A DNA stretch of 64,000 nucleotides from Desulfurococcus sp. (GCA_026626905.1 JAPNUX010000003.1:248001-312000); one strand, 5' to 3'. Positions 53,352 through 62,038 are shown, counted from the first letter of the stretch. The notes: a model not told the origin generated them from the sequence alone. Program-made: numbers and translations.

Positions 53352-55064
53352 ATGAGTAGAATGCTAGCTAAAATAGAGGGATTAACACTACTAGCCCTAA
53401 TATTAGTTGCTGTTGCAGCTGGGATAGCAGTAGTTATTCTCCTAGGAAGACTTTCCCCTGGGATGCAGCCTTCTCCAACATCGTCTCCTTCTCCAACTAC
53501 TACTCCGCCGTCTTCACCGACTACTACTCCTTCACCGTCTCCTTCTCCAACACCAACATTAACTACAACTACAACACCCTCACCAACAACCACTGAAACA
53601 ACAACAAGCCCACAGACAACACCTGCTACGAGTCCAACTACAAGCCAGCCAACATACCCGGAGTTCCCGTGGCTTGATCAATTAAAGTCTATGACGAGTG
53701 AGAGAGGTGTAACGCTGATAGTATTAACTAGGCATGAGCAGTCCATTCAAACCGAGACTCGAAAGCTCTTCCTTGACTCTCCTGTAGCGAAAGAACTGGG
53801 AATCACTAACATTCAGTTCATATATGCTCCAGCTGAAGAATGGGTGAACTACATAATTAACGCTGAGAAAATCGGGAAGCCAATAGATGTAGCATGGGGA
53901 GGAGGCCCCACTCTCTTCAACAACCTTGATGACAGCGGGTTCCTTCTACCAATAGATTCCTCGAAACCAGTGTTCCAGGCGATAATGTACGAGTTAAATA
54001 AGATTCCTGCGAGAATAGGCGGCATGGAGACGTATAAGGTTGACAGAAACGGGATGATTCACTGGATTGGTGCAAGTGTAAGCAGCTTCGGCTTCACAGT
54101 TAATACTCTTAGATTAACACAGTATCAGCTACCAATGCCTGAGAAGTGGGAGGATCTAGCTAGACCAGAATACGCTAGATATCTCCCCGATATACCGTTA
54201 GTTTCCACAGCTGATCCAACAATGAGTACTAGCAACACCAGGATATTCGAGATAATACTGCAAGCTAAGGGTTGGGATGAAGGCTGGAGGATTCTTACAT
54301 TGCTAGCTGCTAACGCGATAATATACCAGAGTAGTAGTGATGCCCGTGATGCAGTTATAAGAGGTGATGTAGCAGTAGGCACAACAATAGACTTCTACGG
54401 GTATATGGCGCAGCAGGTTAATCCTGACTGCAAGTATATAGCCCCGAAGAATGAAACCATAATTAATAGTGACCCGATAGCGATAGTCAACACAACAAGA
54501 CACCTCGTGCACGCTATAGCTTTTGTAGCATGGGTTCTAAACGAGAATGGAGGACAGCAGGTCTGGCTTAACAAGGATATCAATAGGCTTCCAGTCAACC
54601 CCAAGACTTTTGAAACAAAGCAGGGAGCTGAAAGAAGCGACTTAAAGAAGGCTCTCGAGGAAGCTATAGGATTCCAGGGAATAATCTTCAATGAAACTCT
54701 ATCAGCTGAATGGGTTAACGCAATAGTATACTACTTTAAGGCGACACTCGTAAACCCCCACAGGGATCTACAAGCGGTGTGGGCTAAGATAGCTAATGCA
54801 TACCTGGAAAATAAGATAAGTAGAGAATGGTTTGACTACCTAACCAGGTATATCTCGAAGCCTCTTGAATTCACAGACCCAGTCACTAATAGTAAGGTCA
54901 CCTTTACAGTAGAATACGCTATATTCATAAATAACTATTTAAATGATCAAAGGATCTACCAGTCTCTAATGACCCAATGGGAGAACCTAGCTAGAGATAG
55001 ATACCTTAAGGCATTAGACTTGTTGAATAACGCGATCTCTGGGCAACCAGTGCCGTCTAGTTAA
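53352..55064 (+). CDS. ABC transporter substrate-binding protein, N-terminally anchored, Fe(III)-type family
   Basis: 570 residues from ATG 53352 with GCAGGTG 8 bases upstream. An N-terminal helix (about 10-34) is followed by a Thr/Ser/Pro stalk (about 40-100), then the binding domain. IDVAWGGGPTLFNNLDDSGFL and the late PDCKYIAPKNETIINSDPIAIV are typical of the family that includes iron(III), thiamine and polyamine binding proteins. The domain is larger than usual, with an added C-terminal region (about 470-570). The ligand is unknown. The anchor at the N-terminus, not a lipobox, is common in archaea. The stalk is nearly identical at DNA level to part of the metallophosphoesterase stalk. Confidence 0.88.
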   Translation: MSRMLAKIEGLTLLALILVAVAAGIAVVILLGRLSPGMQPSPTSSPSPTTTPPSSPTTTPSPSPSPTPTLTTTTTPSPTTTETTTSPQTTPATSPTTSQPTYPEFPWLDQLKSMTSERGVTLIVLTRHEQSIQTETRKLFLDSPVAKELGITNIQFIYAPAEEWVNYIINAEKIGKPIDVAWGGGPTLFNNLDDSGFLLPIDSSKPVFQAIMYELNKIPARIGGMETYKVDRNGMIHWIGASVSSFGFTVNTLRLTQYQLPMPEKWEDLARPEYARYLPDIPLVSTADPTMSTSNTRIFEIILQAKGWDEGWRILTLLAANAIIYQSSSDARDAVIRGDVAVGTTIDFYGYMAQQVNPDCKYIAPKNETIINSDPIAIVNTTRHLVHAIAFVAWVLNENGGQQVWLNKDINRLPVNPKTFETKQGAERSDLKKALEEAIGFQGIIFNETLSAEWVNAIVYYFKATLVNPHRDLQAVWAKIANAYLENKISREWFDYLTRYISKPLEFTDPVTNSKVTFTVEYAIFINNYLNDQRIYQSLMTQWENLARDRYLKALDLLNNAISGQPVPSS

Positions 55065-55083
55065 AGCACTTGATCCCCCAAGC

Positions 55084-55089
55084 TTTTTT
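55084..55089 (+). terminator. T6 run after the binding-protein gene
   Basis: AGCTTTTTTA about 20 bases after the stop, possibly a partial terminator that lowers expression of the permease relative to the binding protein. Confidence 0.35.
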
Positions 55090-55106
55090 ACGTTCATAGG
55101 CTTAAA

Positions 55107-55115
55107 TTTTATAAA
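55107..55115 (+). promoter_or_regulatory. TATA-like element before the permease gene
   Basis: TTTTATAAAC about 45 bases before ATG 55157, with TTAGGTG as ribosome site, indicating that permease and ATPase may have their own promoter. Confidence 0.45.
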
Positions 55116-55156
55116 CGCTTAAACACTCATAGATTTAAGTCTCTTAGGTGCTTGGC

Positions 55157-57409
55157 ATGCTGAGACAGAATACCTTACTGCTATCAGTTAGTACTCTGCT
55201 TCTAGTTGTATCACTACTAGTAAACAACTTCATGGGGCTTAACGAGTCGGTACTCGCTAATTACATTCTGATCTGTGTAGCGCTGCTTGTAGGAGCCTTA
55301 ATGGTGCTTAGAGGATTCTACGATTACGATGCAGTGAAGTATAGTTTCGGTATGGGTTTTCTCGCAATAATATCCCTGATGTACGTCTTCATAGTATTAT
55401 TGATAAACGCTTATGGATACCTCCTCTCCTTTACTGTTGCGCTATCCCCGTTTCTAGGCATAGTAGTTGCAGGCTACTTCAGGGATCTCTTAAGGAGAGC
55501 TAAGATTGCTAGAAGCTTGCAGAGTGGTGGAGCAATACCGTTTTCGCGTAGATTCAGAAATGTGTTAAGCCAGCTGGATGCAACCATGTGGTTTTTCATG
55601 ATCTTCGGCTTCGCGTATCTCACGGTCTTCATGATCGTGCCTATACTACTGGTTTTAGTGAACTCTTTTGTGCCACCTACAGGTGGCGAATGGTGGAGTA
55701 ACTTCTATAATGTTCTAAGAACGCGTAGCTACGTGAATCTCAACCCGCTTGATTCAAGCTGGTATTCTATTAGAGTGCTTCCAGATGGAACTAGGCTTCT
55801 AATATTGAGGGGTGCTAACTATGGTCCAATAGTTAACAGCATTCTGGTGGCGTCAATTGTAACAGTTCTTGCAACAATTCTCGGGGTTGTAGTAGCCTTT
55901 GTTCTAGCCCGCTACAAGTTTCCAGGGCATTCTCTACTGAGGGTAATGGCGATCATTCCGCTCTTTAACACTCCATTCATAAACGCATATGTTGTTAGAA
56001 TCATCTGGGGTCAGGATGGACCTATATCAAATCTGCTAAACACTATATACGGCTACAAGCTGATCATCGGGGATCTTGTTGGAGTAATCCTTGCTCAAAC
56101 CTTAACGTTCTTCCCGATAGTTTACTTAAACGCCTACAATAGCTTCATCAACGTGGATCCGTCTACCGAGGAGCAAGCTGAGAACCTTGGCGCCAGAGGC
56201 TTTAAGCTTTTCAGAAGCATTACTCTACCTCTAGCACTACCGGGTATAGCAGCCGGCTCAATACTGGTTTTCGTTTTCAGCTTAGAGGATCTCGGTGCCC
56301 CAATAATATTCAACTTTAGAGATCTAATAAGCTACAGGATATATAATAACCTCAGGAGTGGAAGTGCTACAAGCATTATATCACCGGAGACAGCTGCTCT
56401 AGGAGTAGTCCTACTACTGCTAACAATACTCTCATTCCTGGCTATCAGAAATTATGTGAGCATGAGAAGCTATGCTATGATCAGTAGAGGTGGAAGATTT
56501 AATCCGCGAATAAGACGTCCAGGTGTCCTCGGCTTACTTGCCATATACCTGCTAGTCTTCCCGATAGTTGTACTCGCAATGATCCCGCAGCTTGGTGTGA
56601 TACTTATATCCTTGAATATCATGAAGCCTTATCCAACAGCAACTGGCATCGAGTTATCCATGCCTGGAAGCCTCTCCGGCATGTTCGTGTATATAAGTAA
56701 GGTTCTCTCAGACCCCAATATATCCTACTACATCACCAACACGTTAATCTACGCTGGCGTCTCAGTAGTGATAGCTGTATTCCTGGCGACGGCAGTCGGC
56801 TACAGTGTGAGCAGGCTTAAGATCAAGTGGCTTGCGAACACTCTTGATGCTCTTGCAACCTCACCTCTAGCTATACCCGGCCTTGTGTTAGCCATAGGAT
56901 ACTTCTACTTCTTCACAATACTAGCTAACATGCTCTCGAGTATAACGCCATGGGCTAACGTATTAATGCCGGGGCCGGGGTTTGCAACATGGCTACTATT
57001 CATTATAGCTTTCAGCGTGAGAAGACTTCCATACGTGGTTAGGTCGGTTTTCGCAGGCTTCCAGCAGGTACACGAGAATCTTGAGGAGGCAGCCATGAAT
57101 CTCGGTGCATCGAGAATTAGAGTAGTTTTCGGCGTAGTACTCCCATTCATTATAGGATACATACTCAGCGGTGCACTAATAGGCTTCATATACATGGCTA
57201 CAGAGGTTTCAACAAGCGTCACCTACGGTGGAATAAACGACAGGTATGCACCGCTAACATACTACATGGCTAGCACTATCAGCGGTGGAGCAGGGCAGGG
57301 CCCGATGCTTGTTGCAGCAATGGGTACTCTCCTCATAATAATACAGTTGACAGTAGTACTCATAGTTGTCCACGTATTTAAGCAGAGGTATGCCTTCATA
57401 GGAGTGTAA
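55157..57409 (+). CDS. ABC transporter fused double permease (FbpB/ThiP-like)
   Basis: 750 residues from ATG 55157 (TTAGGTG 6 bases upstream; GTG 55148 overlaps it). Two binding-protein-dependent permease domains in one chain. Each carries an EAA loop: EEQAENLGARGFKLFRSITL near 336 and EEAAMNLGASRIRVVFGVVL near 640. About 14-16 helices, including four N-terminal ones before the first transport domain. The fused arrangement matches the iron(III)/thiamine/putrescine-type permeases. It is followed by the ATPase gene with only a few bases between, so the two are co-translated. Confidence 0.92.
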   Translation: MLRQNTLLLSVSTLLLVVSLLVNNFMGLNESVLANYILICVALLVGALMVLRGFYDYDAVKYSFGMGFLAIISLMYVFIVLLINAYGYLLSFTVALSPFLGIVVAGYFRDLLRRAKIARSLQSGGAIPFSRRFRNVLSQLDATMWFFMIFGFAYLTVFMIVPILLVLVNSFVPPTGGEWWSNFYNVLRTRSYVNLNPLDSSWYSIRVLPDGTRLLILRGANYGPIVNSILVASIVTVLATILGVVVAFVLARYKFPGHSLLRVMAIIPLFNTPFINAYVVRIIWGQDGPISNLLNTIYGYKLIIGDLVGVILAQTLTFFPIVYLNAYNSFINVDPSTEEQAENLGARGFKLFRSITLPLALPGIAAGSILVFVFSLEDLGAPIIFNFRDLISYRIYNNLRSGSATSIISPETAALGVVLLLLTILSFLAIRNYVSMRSYAMISRGGRFNPRIRRPGVLGLLAIYLLVFPIVVLAMIPQLGVILISLNIMKPYPTATGIELSMPGSLSGMFVYISKVLSDPNISYYITNTLIYAGVSVVIAVFLATAVGYSVSRLKIKWLANTLDALATSPLAIPGLVLAIGYFYFFTILANMLSSITPWANVLMPGPGFATWLLFIIAFSVRRLPYVVRSVFAGFQQVHENLEEAAMNLGASRIRVVFGVVLPFIIGYILSGALIGFIYMATEVSTSVTYGGINDRYAPLTYYMASTISGGAGQGPMLVAAMGTLLIIIQLTVVLIVVHVFKQRYAFIGV

Positions 57410-57422
57410 GGAGGTGCCCGGG

Positions 57423-58499
57423 TTGACGAGGGTTAGATTAGAAGGAGTTTCCAAATATTACGGTACAGTTGTCGCAGCCGACGACGTTAACATTGATATT
57501 GAAAGCGGCGAGTTCTTCACTATACTGGGTCCCTCAGGCTGCGGTAAAACAACTACTCTAAGAATCATAGCAGGCTTTGAAACCCCTGATAAAGGTAGAG
57601 TATACTTTGACGACGAGGATGTAACCTTCCTGAAACCATATAAGAGGAATACAGCTATGGTATTCCAGAATTACGCTCTATGGCCTCACATGACTGTTTT
57701 CGAGAACGTAGCCTACGGGTTGAAGCTCAGGAAGAAGGAACTAGGCTTAACAGATGAAGATATAAGAAGAATGGTGAAAGAATCCCTAGAATTAGTAAAG
57801 CTCTCCGGGATGGAAAATAGATATCCACTACAGCTTTCAGGCGGGCAGCAGCAGAGAGTAGCCTTAGCTAGAGCACTAGTAGTAAAGCCAAGAGTGCTCC
57901 TGCTGGATGAGCCGTTAAGCAACCTTGACGCCAAGCTGAGAATAGAGATGAGGGAGGAGTTGAAGAGGCTCCAGAGAAGTCTCAAGCTGACAACAATATA
58001 CGTAACACATGATCAGGTGGAGGCCATGAGCCTCAGCGACCGAATGGCTGTGATGAATAAAGGTAGAGTCATGCAGGTGGGCTCGCCTAGGGAACTGTAC
58101 TTCAAGCCTAAAAACCTATTTGTGGCAGACTTCCTCGGTAGAAGCAGCATCTACCCGGGTGAATTAATCTCTCAGGAGAAGGATAGAGTAGAGGCTAGAT
58201 TAGAGGATGCTGATATAATAGTGCGCGGTGTAACACCATTCGAGAAGCTGCCCAGGAAGGTCTCTATAATCATACGCCCAGAGATCATAAGTCTAGGTGG
58301 TAGAGCCCTCCCCGACGATACAACTATTAAAGGTGTAGTAGACTTCGCCATGTTCCTCGGGGATAGAGTTGAAGCTAGAATTAAAGTGGGCAGGCTACCA
58401 TTACTAGCCTACTTCCCCAATACTGCGAACATCGAGGTCGGCATGGAGGTCGAGTTAACTCTACCATGGAGGAATATTATTATTCTTCCAGCTGAGTGA
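57423..58499 (+). CDS. ABC transporter ATPase (FbpC/PotA/MalK-like)
   Basis: 358 residues from TTG 57423, which has a strong AAGGAGGTG about 6 bases upstream (GTG 57414 overlaps that site). Walker A GPSGCGKTT (36-44), Q-loop FQNYALWPHMT, signature LSGGQQQR, Walker B VLLLDEPLSNLDA and switch His in VTHDQVEA are all present. A C-terminal TOBE-like domain occupies about 240-358. It powers the import system formed with the two preceding genes. The last 20 bases overlap the convergent phosphodiesterase gene. Confidence 0.95.
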   Translation: MTRVRLEGVSKYYGTVVAADDVNIDIESGEFFTILGPSGCGKTTTLRIIAGFETPDKGRVYFDDEDVTFLKPYKRNTAMVFQNYALWPHMTVFENVAYGLKLRKKELGLTDEDIRRMVKESLELVKLSGMENRYPLQLSGGQQQRVALARALVVKPRVLLLDEPLSNLDAKLRIEMREELKRLQRSLKLTTIYVTHDQVEAMSLSDRMAVMNKGRVMQVGSPRELYFKPKNLFVADFLGRSSIYPGELISQEKDRVEARLEDADIIVRGVTPFEKLPRKVSIIIRPEIISLGGRALPDDTTIKGVVDFAMFLGDRVEARIKVGRLPLLAYFPNTANIEVGMEVELTLPWRNIIILPAE

Positions 58500-59073
58500 T
58501 ATTCCAGCTATTATTTCTGTTTACAGCCATATACCTCCTAGACTTCACTACATTATCCTCGAGAACGTAGAGCTCTATCATCAACCTTCCGGATTCAACT
58601 GTCAGTATCATGAAGGATGGCTTCATGGAACCCCCTCCACCACCCCATACCCCTGTAAGAGAACCTGGATTCAGAAGCAGTATCTCCCTGCTTGGATCAG
58701 TCTTTATAAACGGGCTGTGGGTGTGTCCTGATGCCAGAATACTCGTGCCGAGTTCACGGGATATTCTAGCTAAGCCTGCAGCATCACCTCTCGGGTAAAC
58801 GCCGTCACCGTGAACAATACCTATCTTTAAATTCTCTATCTCTAGTACCTGTCTTCGAGGCAACGGCAGGTAGTCCATGTTGCCTCTAACAACACGTATC
58901 TCGGAGCCTAGGGTTCTAAGCCATTCTAGAATATCCTTTGATGTTAAGTCGCCAGTAAACAACACGTAGTTGAAGGGTTTCTCGGGCTCAATTCTTCTTA
59001 AAACAACCTCTCTAATCCTATCAGCTCTATCAGGTATATGGGTGTCGCCTGCCAGAAGAATCTTAAAGCTCAT
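58480..59073 (-). CDS. MJ0936/YfcE-type metallophosphodiesterase
   Basis: 197 residues from ATG 59073, which has GGTG 6 bases upstream; ATG 59085 is an alternative adding four residues. Metal motifs: LAGDTHIPD, FTGDLTS, VRGNMDY (Asn-Met-Asp instead of GNHD, as in this family), IVHGDG and ASGHTHSP. Cytosolic, with no signal. The family hydrolyses model phosphodiesters and is related to VPS29; native substrates are unclear. This is the third metallophosphoesterase-fold gene within 15 kb (a fourth, Mre11, is at 27 kb). Its 3' end overlaps the ABC ATPase gene. Confidence 0.9.
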   Translation of the reverse strand: MSFKILLAGDTHIPDRADRIREVVLRRIEPEKPFNYVLFTGDLTSKDILEWLRTLGSEIRVVRGNMDYLPLPRRQVLEIENLKIGIVHGDGVYPRGDAAGLARISRELGTSILASGHTHSPFIKTDPSREILLLNPGSLTGVWGGGGGSMKPSFMILTVESGRLMIELYVLEDNVVKSRRYMAVNRNNSWNITQLEE

Positions 59074-59120
59074 ACTCAACACCATTAATTTACGTAGTGT
59101 GCAGCGTATTTCCCTCCATC

Positions 59121-59855
59121 TTACGTATGCTTCTGGATAGTCTTTAAGGTTTTAAGGAAGAAGAAGTTTAACGGGAAGGGTATTAGGAGGAGGATCTCAG
59201 CTCTATCTTTAAGTATGCCGACTACTTCACATGGGATACTACAGGGGGTTTCAAGGTATCCTTCGATAAAGGACTTTATCTTCCCTGTGTATTCCTCCTC
59301 ATTCAATATGCAGGTACTATAACAGCCAATGCTGAAAGTAGATGCGAATACAGCTATATCCCATGCATAGTGTTCTATTCTATTGGTCTTAATAGCCTGT
59401 TCTGCATCTATCACGTACACTCCGCTACTATTGTATACAAAGTTAGATAGCTTAGTATCACCTAGAGCCCAGCCGGAGCAGTGCAGCATGCCCAGGTTCC
59501 TACCATACTGCTCGTAGACCTCGGCACTCGACTCGTAGCTTATCTTCTCTCCTTCAATGTAATCTCTAATCACTCTAACCCCTATGTAGTCGACGACATG
59601 TATCCTAGGCTTCTTAAAACCCTGAGTGCTGGCTTTAAAGAAGCTGACTTCTCTCTCCATACGGCTAATAGAGCTTAGAGTATATGGATACGGCTTTATG
59701 GGTGTGGAGGAGACATTCACCATAAACCACTTGACTAACCCGACTCTACTATTATACTCTTTTAGAATCAGCTTCTCTGAGCCGGTAATAAGAAGCCTCG
59801 ACTGCCTCGAGAAGCCGTCGAGGAGTTCTATAATATTGGGAGTCAACGCTCTCAC
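59121..59855 (-). CDS. Degenerate protein-kinase-like protein (Rio/Bud32-type fold)
   Basis: 244 residues. GWALGDTKLSNFVYN near 133-147 corresponds to the catalytic loop HGDxxxxN of Bud32/Rio/lipopolysaccharide kinases, with the His replaced by Leu but Asp and Asn kept. VYVIDAEQA is the metal-binding DFG-equivalent (IDxE). A Lys in KLILKEYNS near 28-34 may be the ATP-anchoring residue. The region before the loop (MEREVSFFKA) holds the helix-C Glu. The C-terminal part is hydrophobic and may touch the membrane. The GTG start overlaps the DUF211 stop. It could phosphorylate a small molecule or protein; the target is unknown. Confidence 0.65.
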   Translation of the reverse strand: MRALTPNIIELLDGFSRQSRLLITGSEKLILKEYNSRVGLVKWFMVNVSSTPIKPYPYTLSSISRMEREVSFFKASTQGFKKPRIHVVDYIGVRVIRDYIEGEKISYESSAEVYEQYGRNLGMLHCSGWALGDTKLSNFVYNSSGVYVIDAEQAIKTNRIEHYAWDIAVFASTFSIGCYSTCILNEEEYTGKIKSFIEGYLETPCSIPCEVVGILKDRAEILLLIPFPLNFFFLKTLKTIQKHT

Positions 59856-60145
59856 TCTAATTCAATTAAGCGTCCTAGAGACTTAGAAGCGTGTTTCCCA
59901 GCAACTACTTGATCCACGCTGTGTATAACTCCACCCGACCTCTCTATAGTCTCCTTTACATCATCGAAACCTATATTGTTGCCTTCAACTACAACCAGAA
60001 TGTTCTGTGTGTCTACATCAACCTCCTTAACAGTTATATTAACTACATCAACACCTGGTAGCTCTGTGATAGCTTTAGCTAGCTCTATTATAGAGACCCC
60101 TCTTACAGGATATAATACGTCGAGCACAAGCCTCCTCAACGACAC
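59852..60145 (-). CDS. DUF211 protein (MTH889-like, COG1888)
   Basis: 97 residues with a ferredoxin-like babbab pattern. RLVLDVLYPVRGVSIIELAKAI and the later VVVEGNNIGFDDVKETIERSGGVIHSVDQVVAG are the recognisable family features. Structures of the family exist, but no function has been established as far as I know; an allosteric or metal-binding role has been suggested. It is translationally coupled to the kinase-like gene (GTGA overlap), a partnership that may help to define both. Confidence 0.85.
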   Translation of the reverse strand: MSLRRLVLDVLYPVRGVSIIELAKAITELPGVDVVNITVKEVDVDTQNILVVVEGNNIGFDDVKETIERSGGVIHSVDQVVAGKHASKSLGRLIELE

Positions 60146-60181
60146 TCTTCACAAGCACCCATAATACATAAGCTATCTCAG

Positions 60182-60212
60182 GCTTAAAAACATGCTAATT
60201 ATCCATATTAGC
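60182..60212 (-). promoter_or_regulatory. DUF211 promoter with adjoining palindrome
   Basis: A TTTTTAAGCC box on the minus strand at about 60182-60190 serves DUF211. Immediately upstream lies GCTAAT-n7-ATTAGC (60194-60212), a perfect 6-bp inverted repeat at the place where archaeal activators or repressors bind (BRE side). Confidence 0.4.
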
Positions 60213-60392
60213 CTGGTGGGACTTTAAACATGGATACTTTATTATTTTTTACATAGCTGAATTTGTATATAGTCATACTAATGCTTGTTTCATTTAAATC
60301 TATCCTGAGATTACATCTTAAAATACACAGGATCAGTTTATTAATTCTGGTGACTAAATGATCTCATGTGGCATACAATTTCGGTGCTTGAG

Positions 60393-60695
60393 ATGGTAGT
60401 ATCAAGAATACGCAGCAATGTCAGCGACCCCATGGTAGTTAGCGGTGATGTCATAGAGATACCATTGAAGCCGAGGAAAAAAATGATATCACTTAGAGTT
60501 AACGAGGAGGATTTGGAGGTTATCGAGAAGTTTGTAAGCAAGGAGGGATCTATATCCAGAACCCTGTTACTTACAAGACTTGTAGAAGCGCTTGCAGAAG
60601 GTTTAAGGAGAACTAACGGTGAGGTTTCATCAATAACCCTATCATTTAGGAAGGAATCCATGGAGACTATTTCCATTCAGCTTAACCTTAAGTAG
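60393..60695 (+). CDS. Small ribbon-helix-helix-like DNA-binding protein
   Basis: 100 residues from ATG 60393 (GGTG 6 bases upstream; ATG 60366 is an upstream option adding nine residues). The core MISLRVNEEDLEVIEKFVSKEG followed by TLLLTRLVEALAEGL fits a beta-strand/helix/helix of the CopG/MetJ class, which binds DNA as a dimer. The C-terminus adds two possible strands (ITLSFRKESMETISIQLN). A regulator is likely. Targets unknown; the palindrome 180 bases upstream is a candidate. Convergent with the winged-helix gene (2 bases between stops). Confidence 0.55.
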   Translation: MVVSRIRSNVSDPMVVSGDVIEIPLKPRKKMISLRVNEEDLEVIEKFVSKEGSISRTLLLTRLVEALAEGLRRTNGEVSSITLSFRKESMETISIQLNLK

Positions 60696-60697
60696 AA

Positions 60698-61078
60698 TTA
60701 GATAGCCTTCCTTCTCTCAAGTAAGTTGATTATAAATCTCACAATATCAGCTGGCAGGCTTATCTGGTGTGCTAGTTGCTCTATGATCATGTTTTCCCCG
60801 TACTTCTGTAATGCCTCTTTGACCCCGTAGACCGGTTCCATGTAGTAGACTTTCCTTCCCTCCTTGACTCTTGCAACTATACCTATCTTATTCAATCTTG
60901 AAAGGTACCGTGATTCTATGGTTCTAGCTCTCCCAGTATACTTGGCTACATCATCAGCTGTAGCCTTCTTCAACGCTATTACAGCATTAAGTGTCTTGAG
61001 CAGTGGTGGTGTTAGTGTTATTCCGCGCTTAAACAGGAAGCGTATATCGTAAATGCTATCATACTCCATGTCACTCAA
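60698..61078 (-). CDS. Winged-helix transcription regulator-like protein
   Basis: 126 residues. LLKTLNAVIALKKATADDVAKYTGRARTIESRYLSRLNKIGIVARVKEGRKVYYM contains a helix-turn-helix and a wing (KEGRKVYY), the pattern of archaeal ArsR/TrmB-like repressors. The C-terminal helices (about 90-126) may dimerise. It is convergent with the ribbon-helix-helix gene and divergent from the PhoU/DUF47 gene, so it could regulate that gene. No sensor domain or metal-binding Cys are present. Confidence 0.75.
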   Translation of the reverse strand: MSDMEYDSIYDIRFLFKRGITLTPPLLKTLNAVIALKKATADDVAKYTGRARTIESRYLSRLNKIGIVARVKEGRKVYYMEPVYGVKEALQKYGENMIIEQLAHQISLPADIVRFIINLLERRKAI

Positions 61079-61229
61079 TTACACCACCTTATCAGAGATC
61101 AATTCTTTAAACGATATTATAAACCCTGTGGCTAAATCCTAGGCTAATAGAATTAGCATGGTGTACGCAGGATTTTTATAGGTGTATTTTAAATCTGAAA
61201 TCCCGTTAACTCTAGGAGTGGTGGTTTTA

Positions 61230-61889
61230 GTGAGTCTGCCTCTAGGGAGACATCTCGAGCAGATCCTCACAGATATCAAGGAACTCGCAAGAATAGTTGA
61301 AAGCGGGATTTTAAAACTACACGAGATGATCAAGGAGCTACCATCAGGCTACGATGCCGTCTCGAAACTTTACAGTGAGCTGGATGTAGTAGAGAAGCAT
61401 GGCGATGAACTTAAAAGAAGCGTGATGAGCGAGCTTAAAGCATCCTACCTCCATCCTGGTGATAGAGAGGTAATTTTAGAATTTACACTTTTACTAGATG
61501 ATGCACTCGGTTTCGCTAAAGCTGCAGGTAAGAGGATACTGATAGTCCTAGGATCTGGCGTGAGAATAGACGGAGAGCTCCTAAGGTTAATAGAGGGGAT
61601 AGTATTGAAGAGTATTGAAGCGTCACGCAAACTTATCGACCTGCTAGGCTATTCAACGTATACCGGGGATCCTAGCAGAATACTATCTCTATCGAATGAG
61701 ATAGAACAACTAGAGGAGGAGATAGACGAGCTCAGACTTAAAGCTATTGAGAAGATATATGCATCTTGCGTTAAAACCCTAGGACCCCAGTGCATAATGC
61801 TGCCACCTATAATAGATGACCTCGAGGAAATCAGCGATGTATTCGAGAACCTAGCGGATATCTATAGGATCCTCATAGTATCAAGGTGA
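61230..61889 (+). CDS. PhoU/DUF47 family protein
   Basis: 219 residues from GTG 61230, preceded by GGAGTGGTGG; GTG 61182 would add 16 hydrophobic residues but has no ribosome site. Almost all-helical, with a repeating acidic pattern SELDVVEKHGDELKRSVMSEL and IDDLEEISDVFENLADI, where ExxxD-type sites bind metal clusters in PhoU proteins. DUF47 proteins often accompany PiT phosphate transporters, but none is encoded in the window. It may sense phosphate or metals, perhaps linked to the many phosphoesterases nearby. A TTTTTATAGG box lies about 55 bases upstream. Confidence 0.82.
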   Translation: MSLPLGRHLEQILTDIKELARIVESGILKLHEMIKELPSGYDAVSKLYSELDVVEKHGDELKRSVMSELKASYLHPGDREVILEFTLLLDDALGFAKAAGKRILIVLGSGVRIDGELLRLIEGIVLKSIEASRKLIDLLGYSTYTGDPSRILSLSNEIEQLEEEIDELRLKAIEKIYASCVKTLGPQCIMLPPIIDDLEEISDVFENLADIYRILIVSR

Positions 61890-62038
61890 CGCTGAACACA
61901 TAACTGTCTTTCACACCTGATGTACAGCCCTGCATCTTGCATATACTGATTTTGCTATAGAAGAGAATCATAGAAGCGTTTAATACATGAAGAATTATTC
62001 AGGTATAATCCCGTGGAGAATATCTGAGCACCCTGAGT

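Noticed and set aside
53345-53593. Gly/Val-rich minus-strand frame opposite the binding-protein stalk
   Set aside because: Same cause: low-complexity antisense, no ribosome site, no recognisable domain.
61182-61229. Signal-like hydrophobic N-terminus of the PhoU/DUF47 protein
   Set aside because: Those codons cover the ribosome site GGAGTGGTGG for GTG 61230, and PhoU proteins are cytosolic.
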